Assembly: GCA_019749895.1 (NCBI GenBank)
Contig: JAIEPG010000013.1
Coordinates: 1 to 33,605 of the forward strand
DNA: 33,605 nucleotides
Direction: 5' to 3'
Source: Candidatus Babeliales bacterium
Lineage (GTDB): Bacteria; Babelota; Babeliae; Babelales; RVW-14
Shown: positions 1 to 8,013 of the stretch, in pieces
Layout: the number at the start of each line of letters is the position of its first letter
Numbering within the stretch: the stretch's first letter is position 1
The notes under the pieces: generated by a model
Seen by the model: the letters and a program-made list of their open reading frames with translations, nothing else
Databases searched by the model: none
Told to the model about the DNA's origin: nothing
Made by a program: the position numbers and the translations under genes

Positions 1-1163
1 TTTTTGTTCATTGAGCTAATTATAGCTCTAAATTTCTTCATTTCTACCTGGCCCTTGTCCATCATTTCAGTAGAAACCGATCCCATTCCAGGGAGATAAC
101 GCATAAGCTTTTGCAGCGAGCCAAGCTTGTTGATCATGTCCATTTGCTCTGCAAAATCTTTGAGTGAGAAGTTGCCGCTCATAAAGCGCCTACTCATCGA
201 CTCTTGCTCTTGTTCGCTGATGGTTTGTGAGGCCTTTTCAATGAGCGTCATCATATCGCCCATGCCCAACATTCGTGAGGTCATGCGCTCTGGAATGAAG
301 TTCTCTAAATCTTCTATTTTTTCGCCAGATCCTACAAAAGCGATTGGCTTTTTTAAAACAAATTTAAAGGCAAATGCTGCTCCGCCACGGGTGTCGGAAT
401 CCATTTTGGTCATAATTGCTGAATCAAAGCCAACAGCTTCATTGAAGCTTTGTGCTACTTTGAGTGACTCTTGGCCGGTCATGGCGTCCAAAACAAGAAA
501 TTTGTACTTTGGCACGAGCAATTGATTGATGGCTTTTAGTTCTTGCATCATGGTGCCATCGATATGCAGGCGCCCTGCGGTATCCAAGAACAAGAGTTCG
601 TAGCGGTTGTTTTTAAAGTAGGTATTAATCTCTTGGGCTGCTTTAACCGGATCGGTATTAGTTGCTTGATAAAAGTCCACGCCCACTTGGTTTGCTAAAA
701 TTTTTAATTGTTCAACAGCTGCTGGGCGGTAAAAGTCGACCGAGGCCACCAGAATACGTCTGGTTTTGCCACGGCTTTTTGCTTGTTCTAGGGCCCAGTG
801 GACTACCTTTGCAATGCTGGTTGTTTTACCAGAACCTTGCAATCCCATAACCATAATGACTGATGGAATTTGAAACGTAATGCCACTCAGGGTGTTTTTG
901 CCTCCAAGAAAATCAAGAACCTTGTCATGGACAATCTTAATCATTTGTTGGCCGGGATTAAGTGCTGTTGATACTTTAATACCAACAACTTCCTCTTTTA
1001 CTTGCTGCAAAAAAGTTTGGACGATGTCTAATGGAACGTCAGCTTCAAGAAGAGCGTCGCGAACTTGGTTGAGAGCTTCTTGAATGTTTTCTTCAGTCAA
1101 GCGGCCACGGTCTTTAAGCCAGCCCAAGACGCCAGAAAATTTTTGAGATAAAAATTCAAACAT
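1..1163 (-). CDS. ffh: Signal recognition particle GTPase Ffh (partial, C-terminus off the left edge)
   Basis: Ffh binds signal peptides emerging from ribosomes and, with SRP RNA and FtsY, delivers them to the membrane. About 387 codons are visible of a protein usually near 450 residues. The start (ATG at 1163-1161) opens MFEFLSQKFSGVLGWLKDRG, a typical N-domain. The G domain has the P-loop GLQGSGKTT at residues 107-115, then DTAGRLH, the guanine motif TKMD, and the linker RMLGMGDMM. The visible end corresponds to the early M domain; the signal- and RNA-binding SRR..RIA.GSG region lies outside the window. The upstream neighbour on the same strand is tRNA-Phe. The family call is certain from these motifs; only the truncation limits it. 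Confidence 0.96.
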   Translation of the reverse strand, partial: MFEFLSQKFSGVLGWLKDRGRLTEENIQEALNQVRDALLEADVPLDIVQTFLQQVKEEVVGIKVSTALNPGQQMIKIVHDKVLDFLGGKNTLSGITFQIPSVIMVMGLQGSGKTTSIAKVVHWALEQAKSRGKTRRILVASVDFYRPAAVEQLKILANQVGVDFYQATNTDPVKAAQEINTYFKNNRYELLFLDTAGRLHIDGTMMQELKAINQLLVPKYKFLVLDAMTGQESLKVAQSFNEAVGFDSAIMTKMDSDTRGGAAFAFKFVLKKPIAFVGSGEKIEDLENFIPERMTSRMLGMGDMMTLIEKASQTISEQEQESMSRRFMSGNFSLKDFAEQMDMINKLGSLQKLMRYLPGMGSVSTEMMDKGQVEMKKFRAIISSMNK

Positions 1164-1314
1164 TGCTGAACCTATTTTGCTGATGGAAGTGAATTATCTA
1201 AGCTTTATCGATGTTCTGTTCTAAAGCTTATCATATTTGAAAAAATGCTCAATATTTCAGCTAAAAGGATCAAAAAAGTGCATAATTGAGGAAAAAATGG
1301 GGTAATTTTTAAAA

Positions 1315-1327
1315 GTGCCGGGAGACG
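1315..1327. repeat. 13-base exact copy of the tRNA-Phe 3' end
   Basis: The 13 bases gtgccgggagacg occur here and again at 1485-1497, inside the acceptor and T-arm end of tRNA-Phe, in the same orientation and 170 bases apart. It adjoins REP-like element A. It could be a remnant attachment site or a leftover of an old tRNA duplication; no integrase is nearby. Confidence 0.7.
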
Positions 1328-1385
1328 TCCTTCGAGACGCCCGTCTTCGCTTTTCAAGCTACAACGTGCTCCTCAGGATGCACGG
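1328..1385 (+). repeat. REP-like palindromic element, copy A
   Basis: The element starts with tccttcgagacgccc, ends with gctcctcaggatgcacgg, and has a central insert of about 25 bases. The two conserved ends recur in inverted orientation at 1598-1634. The 14 bases at 1329-1342 are the exact reverse complement of 1621-1634, and the 10 bases at 1368-1377 the exact reverse complement of 1606-1615. The two copies therefore bracket tRNA-Phe. Such short intergenic elements are usually dispersed in many copies; only two are visible here. Confidence 0.75.
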
Positions 1386-1482
1386 AGAGGGCGGGATAAG
1401 CTTTAGTAAGATATTTTTTCTTTTTCATTTGAACTTCATTAAAGAAGAGAGCCTGCCAGCCAAAGCCACGTAGGGCGTAGGC

Positions 1483-1558
1483 TGGTGCCGGGAGACGGAG
1501 TTGAACCGACGACACAAAGATTTTCAGTCTTCTGCTCTACCACCTGAGCTATCCCGGC
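1483..1558 (-). tRNA. tRNA-Phe(GAA), 3' CCA encoded
   Basis: On the minus strand the 7-base acceptor stem GCCGGGA pairs with TCCCGGC. The D arm is GCTC/GAGC. The anticodon stem GAAGA/TCTTT closes the loop CTGAAAA, giving anticodon GAA (Phe). The T arm GTCGG/CCGTC with loop TTCAACT has one T-T mismatch. The discriminator is A and CCA is encoded, 76 nt in all. Upstream on the same strand are REP-like copy B and a TTGACA promoter. Confidence 0.97.
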
Positions 1559-1597
1559 ATGTTTTTACGGGGTTGTTTACGACTTATTGGTCATAAC

Positions 1598-1634
1598 CCG
1601 TTTGCCCTGAGGAGCCCATAGGGCGTCTCGAAGG
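1598..1634 (-). repeat. REP-like palindromic element, copy B
   Basis: On the minus strand this reads CCTTCGAGACGCCC, a TATG loop, GGGCTCCTCAGGGC and then AAACGG. GCCC/GGGC closes a compact hairpin. It matches the two ends of copy A but lacks its central insert. It lies between the tRNA-Phe promoter and the tRNA gene, so it should be transcribed in the tRNA leader. Confidence 0.75.
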
Positions 1635-1664
1635 GGCGCTTTCAAAGTATTATCTATGCAACGT

Positions 1665-1693
1665 ATAGTATCTTTTTAGTGCTTCATTGTCAA
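1665..1693 (-). promoter_or_regulatory. Sigma70-type promoter for tRNA-Phe
   Basis: On the minus strand TTGACA (1693-1688) is a perfect -35. A 17-base spacer is followed by TACTAT (1670-1665), a 4-of-6 match to the -10. Transcription would begin near 1658, about 100 bases before the mature tRNA 5' end, and read through REP-like copy B. Confidence 0.6.
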
Positions 1694-1821
1694 ATAAAAT
1701 TATAAGGTTTTTGTAAGTAATAGGCAAAAAGTCGACTCTTTTAGTATTTAGTGATAAATTGATTTGGTCGTTGTTTTTTTGATTTTTTAACGTCTTACGC
1801 GCATACCAATGGAATGAAGGC

Positions 1822-2754
1822 ATGAAAAAGATTTTGCTGTACTATAAATATGTTGAGATTGTTGAGCCCCAGCTTATCGTTAATTGGCAGCAAGAAGTGT
1901 GTCGTCAGTTGGGCCTGAAAGGCCGCGTTTTAATTGCTCACGAGGGCATTAATGGAACGCTTGAAGGCAGTGAGCAGGCAACCCAAGAATATATCAACAT
2001 CATGAACGAGACGCCGTTGTTTGCGGGTATAGACTTTAAAGAGAGTATTGGCGAGGACGATATTGATTACTTTCCACGTTTGCGCGTAGCCTTGCGTGAC
2101 GAGATTGTTGGTCTTGGAAAAAAGGCAAAAGATGTTACCGTTGGCAGCACTGGTCAGCATTTAACGCCTGAACAAGCGCATGAGCTTATGGCCAAGCCAC
2201 CAAAAGACTTGATAATTCTTGATACGCGTAATGATTATGAATCGCGCGTGGGTACTTTTAAAAATGCGATCATTCCCGACATTACTAACTTTCGCGACTT
2301 TCCTGATTATATCGACCAGCATTTAGATGAATTTAAAGATAAAGAAGTTTTGATGTTTTGCACCGGCGGAGTTCGCTGCGAGCGTGCCACGGCTTATTTG
2401 AATACAAAAGGTGTTGCGCGCAATGTTATGCAAATTGAGGGGGGTATTCATCGCTATGTTGAAAAATTCCCTGAAGGTTTCTTTCGTGGCAAAAATTATG
2501 TGTTTGACAACCGGGTGACAGTCAAAGTGAATGACGATATTTTGGGCACCTGTGATGTGTGCGCAAAGCCGTGTGATGAGTATACTAATTGCGTTAATGC
2601 ATCGTGCAACAAGCTTTTTATTTCATGCACGCCGTGCTTAAAAGTTTATGATAACACCTGCGGGGTAACGTGCCAGCAGTTGGTCAAAGAAAAAAAAGTT
2701 GCCTGTCGGCCGCCGTTACAAACGGTTATCCAGCGCAATCGACGCTTCGAATAA
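1822..2754 (+). CDS. trhO: tRNA uridine(34) hydroxylase TrhO (rhodanese domain)
   Basis: TrhO (YceA) performs oxygen-dependent 5-hydroxylation of U34 in certain tRNAs, the first step to cmo5U/mo5U. The 310-residue protein begins with an acylphosphatase-like domain (GRVLIAHEGINGTLEGS, residues 34-50). A rhodanese domain follows from about residue 125, with active-site Cys180 in the loop CTGGVRCERA. The C-terminus is rich in Cys (CDVCAKPC and several C-x2/4-C pairs after residue 245), as is usual in the family and probably zinc-binding. Length matches the family. The ATG is preceded by GAAGG. It stands alone on the plus strand between opposite-strand genes and ends at a strong hairpin terminator. 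Confidence 0.95.
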   Translation: MKKILLYYKYVEIVEPQLIVNWQQEVCRQLGLKGRVLIAHEGINGTLEGSEQATQEYINIMNETPLFAGIDFKESIGEDDIDYFPRLRVALRDEIVGLGKKAKDVTVGSTGQHLTPEQAHELMAKPPKDLIILDTRNDYESRVGTFKNAIIPDITNFRDFPDYIDQHLDEFKDKEVLMFCTGGVRCERATAYLNTKGVARNVMQIEGGIHRYVEKFPEGFFRGKNYVFDNRVTVKVNDDILGTCDVCAKPCDEYTNCVNASCNKLFISCTPCLKVYDNTCGVTCQQLVKEKKVACRPPLQTVIQRNRRFE

Positions 2755-2759
2755 TTTTT

Positions 2760-2789
2760 AAAGGGCTTCAAAAACTGAGGCCCTTTTTT
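2760..2789 (+). terminator. Rho-independent terminator after trhO
   Basis: AAAGGGCTTC pairs with GAGGCCCTTT (10 bp, one T-G wobble) around the loop AAAACT-like spacer and runs into a T6 tract. It starts a few bases after the trhO stop. On the minus strand it is followed by a weaker TTTAAAAATT tract, so it may also stop transcription from the convergent zwf-gnd operon. Confidence 0.85.
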
Positions 2790-2794
2790 CTTGT

Positions 2795-3418
2795 CTAATT
2801 TTTTATGAGCACTGCACGTGCTGGTGCTGCCTCAAGGCCATGAACGGCCAATGGCAGGCAGTACAAATTGTACGAGCCAGCGCTTACATGGTTAAGACGT
2901 AGGCCTTCGATAATTATAGTGCCTGCTTTGAAAAGAATTTCATGTGTTGCATGATCAGGCTGATTGCGTTCAATGCCGAGATAATCAATGCCTACACACC
3001 AAACATTTTTGTCAGCAAAAAATTGTGCTGCTTCGTGACTGACATAAGTAAATGTTGGATCAAATTTTTCAGTTGCGGTGCGCTCACTATTTTTTGTTTT
3101 CAGCAAAATGCGTTCGCCTGCTTGCAGGTTGTGTGGTTCTAAGTCGGCAGGTATAATTTTTTCGGTGACGTGTGAAAGGTCGAGTACGCGGCATGGGCCC
3201 ACCAGTCTTTCAAGACCGATTGTTTCGATTGTGTCGCCATTTTCTAAAAAATGGGAGGGGGCATCAACGTGCGTGCCGGTGTGCGAATTGAGTGTGATGC
3301 TTGAGTCGCGCGCATTGTCGTTGGGGAAATTTTTATTCCACAAAAACGTCACTGGCTTACTGTCTTTGTAGCTGGTCATTGTGAGAGAGATTGGCCAGCT
3401 GATGTCGATAATCTGCAT
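2795..3418 (-). CDS. Cyclase-family metal-dependent hydrolase (kynurenine formamidase-like)
   Basis: The 207-residue protein has the metal-binding signature of the cyclase/KynB family, HTGTHVDAPSHF at residues 46-57 (His46, His50, Asp52, His56), and a later HEILF..G..IIEGL stretch. Known members hydrolyse N-formylkynurenine, isatin and other cyclic or linear amides using zinc or manganese. The start ATG lies one base beyond the gnd stop, so the two are very probably translationally coupled. It is the last gene of the zwf-gnd unit. No kynurenine gene is nearby, so the real substrate is unknown. A link to hexose phosphate metabolism is suggested only by position. Confidence 0.85.
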   Translation of the reverse strand: MQIIDISWPISLTMTSYKDSKPVTFLWNKNFPNDNARDSSITLNSHTGTHVDAPSHFLENGDTIETIGLERLVGPCRVLDLSHVTEKIIPADLEPHNLQAGERILLKTKNSERTATEKFDPTFTYVSHEAAQFFADKNVWCVGIDYLGIERNQPDHATHEILFKAGTIIIEGLRLNHVSAGSYNLYCLPLAVHGLEAAPARAVLIKN

Positions 3419-3419
3419 A

Positions 3420-4316
3420 TTAGTCTTTCTCTTTTAGTGCGTGGCCGCCAAATTGATTGCGCAGCATAGCGACAACTTTAGTTGCATAGTTGCCGCCGGT
3501 TTCGCGTGACCAGGCACGGATATCGAGTGCGTCTTTGAGGAGCTGCATGGGTACGCCATGTTTTTCTGCTTCATCAAGCGTCCAGCGGCCGGTTTGGTTT
3601 TCGCCAATTTGTCCTGAAATGTTTGCAAAATTTTGATCGTGTTCAAAAACGTTATGCGCGAGTGTCAAAATCCATGAACGAATAATTGAACCATGCATCC
3701 AGATATTTGAAATCTGTTCGAGATCAAGATTTTTATAGTGACCACTTTTTAATAAATGAAACCCTTCGGCATATGCCTGCAGTAGCGAATATTCGATGCC
3801 GTTGTGCACCATTTTTACATAATGCCCAGCGCCAACGGGGCCACAGAGCGCATAGCCGTCTGGTGCGGCAATGGCAATAAAAATACGTTCTACTTTTTCA
3901 AAAATTTCTTTGCTTCCCCCAATCATGAGCGAGTAGCCACATTCGCGTCCGGCAAGCCCACCCGAGGTGCCGCAGTCCAGAAAGTGAATATTTTTTTCGG
4001 CCAGCATGTCCGCGCGGCGAATTGAGTCGTGAAACCAGCTATTGCCACCGTCGATGATGATGTCTTGTGCTTGAAGGTGCGGCAAAAGTTGTTCGATGGT
4101 AGTGTCGACAGGTGCGCCAGCTGGGACCATGAGCCAGAAAATGCGCACATCGCGAGCAAGTGCTTCAAGGCTTGGGGCGATGGTAACGCCAATTTTTAGT
4201 GCGTCTTCTTGTGCTTGTGGTGTTGGGTCAAAGCCAACAACCGAGTGTCCTGCTTTGGTGAGGTGGTCAGCAATCCCTTGCCCCATTCGTCCTAAGCCAA
4301 TTATGCCTACGTTCAT
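3420..4316 (-). CDS. gnd: 6-phosphogluconate dehydrogenase, short (GndA/YqeC-like) form
   Basis: The enzyme oxidatively decarboxylates 6-phosphogluconate to ribulose-5-phosphate. The 298-residue product is the short bacterial form rather than the 470-residue one. It has the Rossmann motif GLGRMG at residues 7-12, DGGNSWFHDS at 89-98, the substrate loop SGG at 118-120, and catalytic KMVHNGIEY with Lys168. Asp30 after the second beta strand (GFDP) suggests NAD+ rather than NADP+; this is inference. It lies 10 bases after zwf and one base before the cyclase-family gene, so it sits in the middle of a three-gene operon. Confidence 0.95.
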   Translation of the reverse strand: MNVGIIGLGRMGQGIADHLTKAGHSVVGFDPTPQAQEDALKIGVTIAPSLEALARDVRIFWLMVPAGAPVDTTIEQLLPHLQAQDIIIDGGNSWFHDSIRRADMLAEKNIHFLDCGTSGGLAGRECGYSLMIGGSKEIFEKVERIFIAIAAPDGYALCGPVGAGHYVKMVHNGIEYSLLQAYAEGFHLLKSGHYKNLDLEQISNIWMHGSIIRSWILTLAHNVFEHDQNFANISGQIGENQTGRWTLDEAEKHGVPMQLLKDALDIRAWSRETGGNYATKVVAMLRNQFGGHALKEKD

Positions 4317-4326
4317 GGCGATCCTA

Positions 4327-5730
4327 TTATTTTTGAGAAAAAATTTTTTTTACTTCGTGAGGGCCGGTGCTGCCTTGGGGGTAGCTATAGAGCTTTGCAT
4401 TATGTGCTTTGTCGATTTGTTCAACAATTTTCCAAGAAATTTGTACTTCATCGCCGCGCACAAAAGCTGATTGATCGCCCTTCATAATGTCTGCTATCAA
4501 AACTTCATATGCTTCCGGTGTGTTGGGGCCCAGCAGGCGTGCGTGTGGCAGCTCCATGGTTACCGGCGTTACTTCGTTTGCTTTGCCGGGAACTTTGGCA
4601 TTCAAACTTAAATAAAAGCCTTCGTTTGGTTCAATATTAATTCTGAAATAATTTGACTCTGAAGGGCAGGCTGAAAGCAGACACTCGGCTTTTTTAAAAT
4701 TAACTTGAATGTATGATTCTTTGATTGGCATGCATTTGCCGGTGGTTAAATAAAAAGGGACGCCGCGCCAGCGTTTGTTGTCGATGAGTGCTTTTATGGC
4801 AATAAATGTTTCTGTTTTTGAGCGAGGGCTGACATTTTTTTCTTTGAGATAACCCTCGTACTGTCCGCGTATTACTTTGTCGATCTGTACTTTTTTGAGT
4901 ACGGTTGCTTTGGCATTGCGAATTGATGCCGCACCAAGTTTGTCGGGTGCTTCCATTGCCGTCAGTGCAAGCAGCTGTAGCACGTGGCTTTGAACCATAT
5001 CTTTAATGGCACCGTTGGCGTCGTAGTAAGCCCCACGGCCTTCAACGCCAATTTTTTCGTTTAAAACGATGTGAACATTTTCGATGTGATTATTGTTCCA
5101 GAGTGGTTCAAAAATACGATTGGTAAAGCGTGCTAGTGCGATATTGCCTACCAATTCTTTGCCTAAAAAATGATCAATACGATAAATTTGATTTTCATTA
5201 AAAACATCGGCCAAGTAGCGATTAATTTTTTGTGATGATTTAAGGTTGTGACCAAACGGTTTTTCGTAAACCACGCGCGACCAGGGATCTGTTGTTTTAG
5301 TTGCGGTTTCTTTTTTTTGTACAATGTTGTGTTTGACCAGGCCCTTGGTAATGTCGATAAAATGCTCGGGCATGGTAGCAAAATAAAACAGTCTATTTTT
5401 TGGTAGCTTTTGTTCGTGTTCAAACTTTTCTAAAAAGTTTTTTAAATTGGCATAAGCTTTTTTATTGCTAAAATCCATTTGATAATAATGAAATGAATTT
5501 ACGAGTGTGGTAAGAATATCTGCTTGTGGGTCAACAATAAATTTAGTTGCTTGTTCTATAATTTTTTTTTCATCAGTTTGGTCAATTGAAATCCCAATGA
5601 TGGTAAATTTGCATAAGCGGCGATCTTGGACCAGTTTGTAAATTGCCGGAATAAGCTTACGTTTGCTCAAATCGCCCGTTGCGCCAAAAATGACGAAGGT
5701 GCATTCATCAAAACAATGTTGGTGTACCAT
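4327..5730 (-). CDS. zwf: Glucose-6-phosphate 1-dehydrogenase
   Basis: Zwf oxidises glucose-6-phosphate to 6-phosphogluconolactone, the entry step of the oxidative pentose-phosphate pathway. The 467-residue protein shows the nucleotide motif FGATGDLSKRKL from residue 15, YEKPFG at 155-160, and the active-site signature RIDHFLGKE at 184-192. Length is normal. It heads the zwf-gnd-cyclase unit; a TTGACA box lies in the 90-base leader. No 6-phosphogluconolactonase gene is present in the window, although pgl often accompanies these two. Confidence 0.97.
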   Translation of the reverse strand: MVHQHCFDECTFVIFGATGDLSKRKLIPAIYKLVQDRRLCKFTIIGISIDQTDEKKIIEQATKFIVDPQADILTTLVNSFHYYQMDFSNKKAYANLKNFLEKFEHEQKLPKNRLFYFATMPEHFIDITKGLVKHNIVQKKETATKTTDPWSRVVYEKPFGHNLKSSQKINRYLADVFNENQIYRIDHFLGKELVGNIALARFTNRIFEPLWNNNHIENVHIVLNEKIGVEGRGAYYDANGAIKDMVQSHVLQLLALTAMEAPDKLGAASIRNAKATVLKKVQIDKVIRGQYEGYLKEKNVSPRSKTETFIAIKALIDNKRWRGVPFYLTTGKCMPIKESYIQVNFKKAECLLSACPSESNYFRINIEPNEGFYLSLNAKVPGKANEVTPVTMELPHARLLGPNTPEAYEVLIADIMKGDQSAFVRGDEVQISWKIVEQIDKAHNAKLYSYPQGSTGPHEVKKIFSQK

Positions 5731-5777
5731 GTTTTCTTCACGTTACAAAGTGAATAAATGTTATTGTTCGTTGCTTA

Positions 5778-5807
5778 ATTTTTCTCACTATCTTGAGCGA
5801 ATGTCAA
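5778..5807 (-). promoter_or_regulatory. Possible promoter of the zwf-gnd operon
   Basis: On the minus strand TTGACA (5807-5802) is followed after 18 bases by AAAAAT (5783-5778), a 4-of-6 match to the -10. It lies in the only sizeable gap (90 bases) between recD2 and zwf, so zwf may have its own promoter besides read-through from recD2. Confidence 0.35.
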
Positions 5808-5820
5808 CTAATTCCTGTCT

Positions 5821-8007
5821 CTATCTGGCTTCAAGATCAGTGGTCAAAAATTCTTTTAAGAAGGTATTGCGCACCACGCCTTTATTGTTTTTTATGCCCA
5901 TAGCAATTGCTTTAGTTTGGCCTAGCAGAATACAATATTTTTTAGCGCGAGTGATAGCAGTATAAATCAGGTTGCGTTGTAACAAAATAAAATGTTGCAT
6001 AAAAATGGGAATAATAACGGCATCAAATTCTGAGCCTTGGCTTTTGTGAATAGAGATGGCGTAAGCAAGTACCAATTCATTAATTTCGGTAAAGTCATAC
6101 TCAAGTGCGCGTTCGCCAAACGTTACCACCATTTTTTGTTCAACTTTGTCGATATCTGATATTTTGCCAATGTCGCCGTTAAAAACAAATTTATCGTAGT
6201 TATTGCGAATTTGCATAACACGGTCGTTAATTTTGTACACTTGGCCAAAGCGTGTGATTTCTTTTTCTTCGTTTGAACTGGGATTTAAAATCATTTGCAG
6301 TTCTTGGTTTAAGCGCTGGGTGCCAACGGTGCCACGGTTCATGGGAACCAGCACCACTGCATTGTCTGGATGTATGTTGCGTTGTTGCAGGGTGCTTAAA
6401 TAGATTCTGCGCAAAAGCGGGAAAATTTCTTCTGGTTCTTCTTGTTTTAAAAAAACAAAATCTTTTTTAGAGCCGGGCAAGGCCGATGTTGGAAACTCAC
6501 CATGATTGACGCGGTGTGCGTTTACAATAATGAGACTGTCTTGAGCTTGCCTAAAAATTTGTGTGAGGCGTATAACGGGAATTGTTTGCGAAGCGATAAT
6601 GTCGTTGAGTACGTTGCCGGCACCAACTGACGGAAGTTGATCTACGTCGCCCAGTAGCACCAAATGAGCCTTTTGTGGCAATGCGCGCAAGACTGAATGC
6701 ATTAAAAAAACATCGAGCATAGAGGCTTCGTCTACAATTAAAAATTTTAAATCGAGTGCGTTTTGTTCATTGCGCAAAAAACCCATGGTCGACGGTGAAA
6801 ATTCGAGCAATCGATGTAATGTTTCGGCATTGCGCCCGGTTCCCTCAAACATGCGTTTGGCAGCTCTGCCGGTGGGTGCTGCTAAACGAAACTTGATGTG
6901 GTTGGTTTCTAAGACTTCCAAAAACTTTTTAACCAGCGTTGTTTTACCCGTTCCAGGACCGCCGGTAATTACCGAAATATTGTTTTGAAGACAGGTTAAG
7001 ATACCGCGTTGCTGGTCTTCGTTGAGCTCAAAGCCATTTGCATCTGGCGTGCGAATATAGTTATAAATAGTGTCAAAGTTAACATCAAGTTTTGAGGGGT
7101 TTTCTAAAAAGAAACGTATTTTTTTTGCGATGCCTTTTTCAGAATAATAAAACTTGGGCAATGAGAGATAATGTTTTTCTTTATGACTTATTAATTTTAT
7201 TTTGTCTTGTTCATAGAGCTGATGCAGGGCCTGCTTGATCTTTTCTTGGCTTTCTTCTTTATTAATTTCAAGTAACTCAACAACGTGTTCTTTGGCTTCT
7301 GAAACTTCAAGATACAAATGGCCGTTGTTGGTTGCTTCGGTAATAGCATAGGTAATCCCGGCTTTAATGCGATCAAGTGACGTTGGCTCAAGGCCTAGCT
7401 TAAGCGCTATTTGGTCGGCACTTTTAAAGCCGATGCCCCACACATCTTCAACCAGCTGGTACGGATTTTTTTGAATCTTTTCTAACGATTCATTGCCATA
7501 GGCTTTAAAAATTTTCACGGCAAATGCTGTTGAAACATCTTTGCCACGCAAAAAGATCATTACTTTTGAAATCTCTTTTTGCTCTTGCCAGGCTTGAATA
7601 AACATGGCAACGCGTTTATGGCCAACCCCGCCAACTTCCATGAGTCGGTGAGGTTGGTTTTCAATAACTTCTAAGGTTTTCTCGCCAAACGTTTCTACTA
7701 CGCGTTCGGCAAACTTGGGGCCAATCCCTTTGATCAGGCCTGAAGCTAGATATTTTTTGATGCCTTCAATGCTTGCTGGAGCTTTGGTTGAATATTCTTT
7801 AACATCAAATTGGCGTCCAAATTTTGGATGAAACGCCCACAAGCCCTGCAGAGAAACGGTCTCTCCCTGGTGAATGTCGGTAAGAAAGCCTTTAGCAATA
7901 ACAGATTCTGAGCTGCTTACTTTAAGTGTGAAAACGGAAAAACCATTTTCATTATTTTTGTAAATTACTTTTTCAATGCTGCCACAGAGTTCTGTTAATT
8001 TATTCAT
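5821..8007 (-). CDS. recD2: RecD-like DNA helicase RecD2
   Basis: RecD2 is a 5'-3' SF1B DNA helicase found without RecBC and linked to DNA repair. The 728-residue product has an N-terminal OB-like region, helix-hairpin-helix stretches around residues 85-205 (GIGPKFA, VGGVGHKR, GIGFKSAD), and the helicase core. Walker A is GGPGTGKTT at 349-357, Walker B is FLIVDEASMLD, a QIFRQ motif follows, and motif VI is the UvrD_C2-type AISIHKSQGSEFD near the end. Length fits the family. Its start lies 6 bases after the stop of the small secreted protein gene, so it is co-transcribed with that gene and the outer-membrane-like protein upstream. Confidence 0.95.
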   Translation of the reverse strand: MNKLTELCGSIEKVIYKNNENGFSVFTLKVSSSESVIAKGFLTDIHQGETVSLQGLWAFHPKFGRQFDVKEYSTKAPASIEGIKKYLASGLIKGIGPKFAERVVETFGEKTLEVIENQPHRLMEVGGVGHKRVAMFIQAWQEQKEISKVMIFLRGKDVSTAFAVKIFKAYGNESLEKIQKNPYQLVEDVWGIGFKSADQIALKLGLEPTSLDRIKAGITYAITEATNNGHLYLEVSEAKEHVVELLEINKEESQEKIKQALHQLYEQDKIKLISHKEKHYLSLPKFYYSEKGIAKKIRFFLENPSKLDVNFDTIYNYIRTPDANGFELNEDQQRGILTCLQNNISVITGGPGTGKTTLVKKFLEVLETNHIKFRLAAPTGRAAKRMFEGTGRNAETLHRLLEFSPSTMGFLRNEQNALDLKFLIVDEASMLDVFLMHSVLRALPQKAHLVLLGDVDQLPSVGAGNVLNDIIASQTIPVIRLTQIFRQAQDSLIIVNAHRVNHGEFPTSALPGSKKDFVFLKQEEPEEIFPLLRRIYLSTLQQRNIHPDNAVVLVPMNRGTVGTQRLNQELQMILNPSSNEEKEITRFGQVYKINDRVMQIRNNYDKFVFNGDIGKISDIDKVEQKMVVTFGERALEYDFTEINELVLAYAISIHKSQGSEFDAVIIPIFMQHFILLQRNLIYTAITRAKKYCILLGQTKAIAMGIKNNKGVVRNTFLKEFLTTDLEAR

Positions 8008-8013
8008 GCAGAG

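Larger units (their letters stand above)
1164..1482. other. Gene-free spacer between ffh and tRNA-Phe
   Basis: This 319-base spacer holds no credible coding frame. It contains a small inverted repeat (AAGCTTTA and TAAAGCTT around 1199-1228), a 13-base copy of the tRNA-Phe 3' end, a REP-like palindrome, and a possible stem in the tRNA-Phe trailer at about 1458-1483 (AGCC..GCC with GGC..GGCT). The ffh promoter must lie here, but I could not pick out a convincing -35/-10 pair. Confidence 0.5.

Noticed and set aside
127-525. Plus-strand 132-codon frame over ffh
   Set aside because: It is the antisense of well-conserved Ffh codons and shows no family motif.
1328-1634. CRISPR-like array from the repeated segments
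   Set aside because: Only two copies in inverted orientation, with different internal lengths and no spacers; a REP-like pair explains them.
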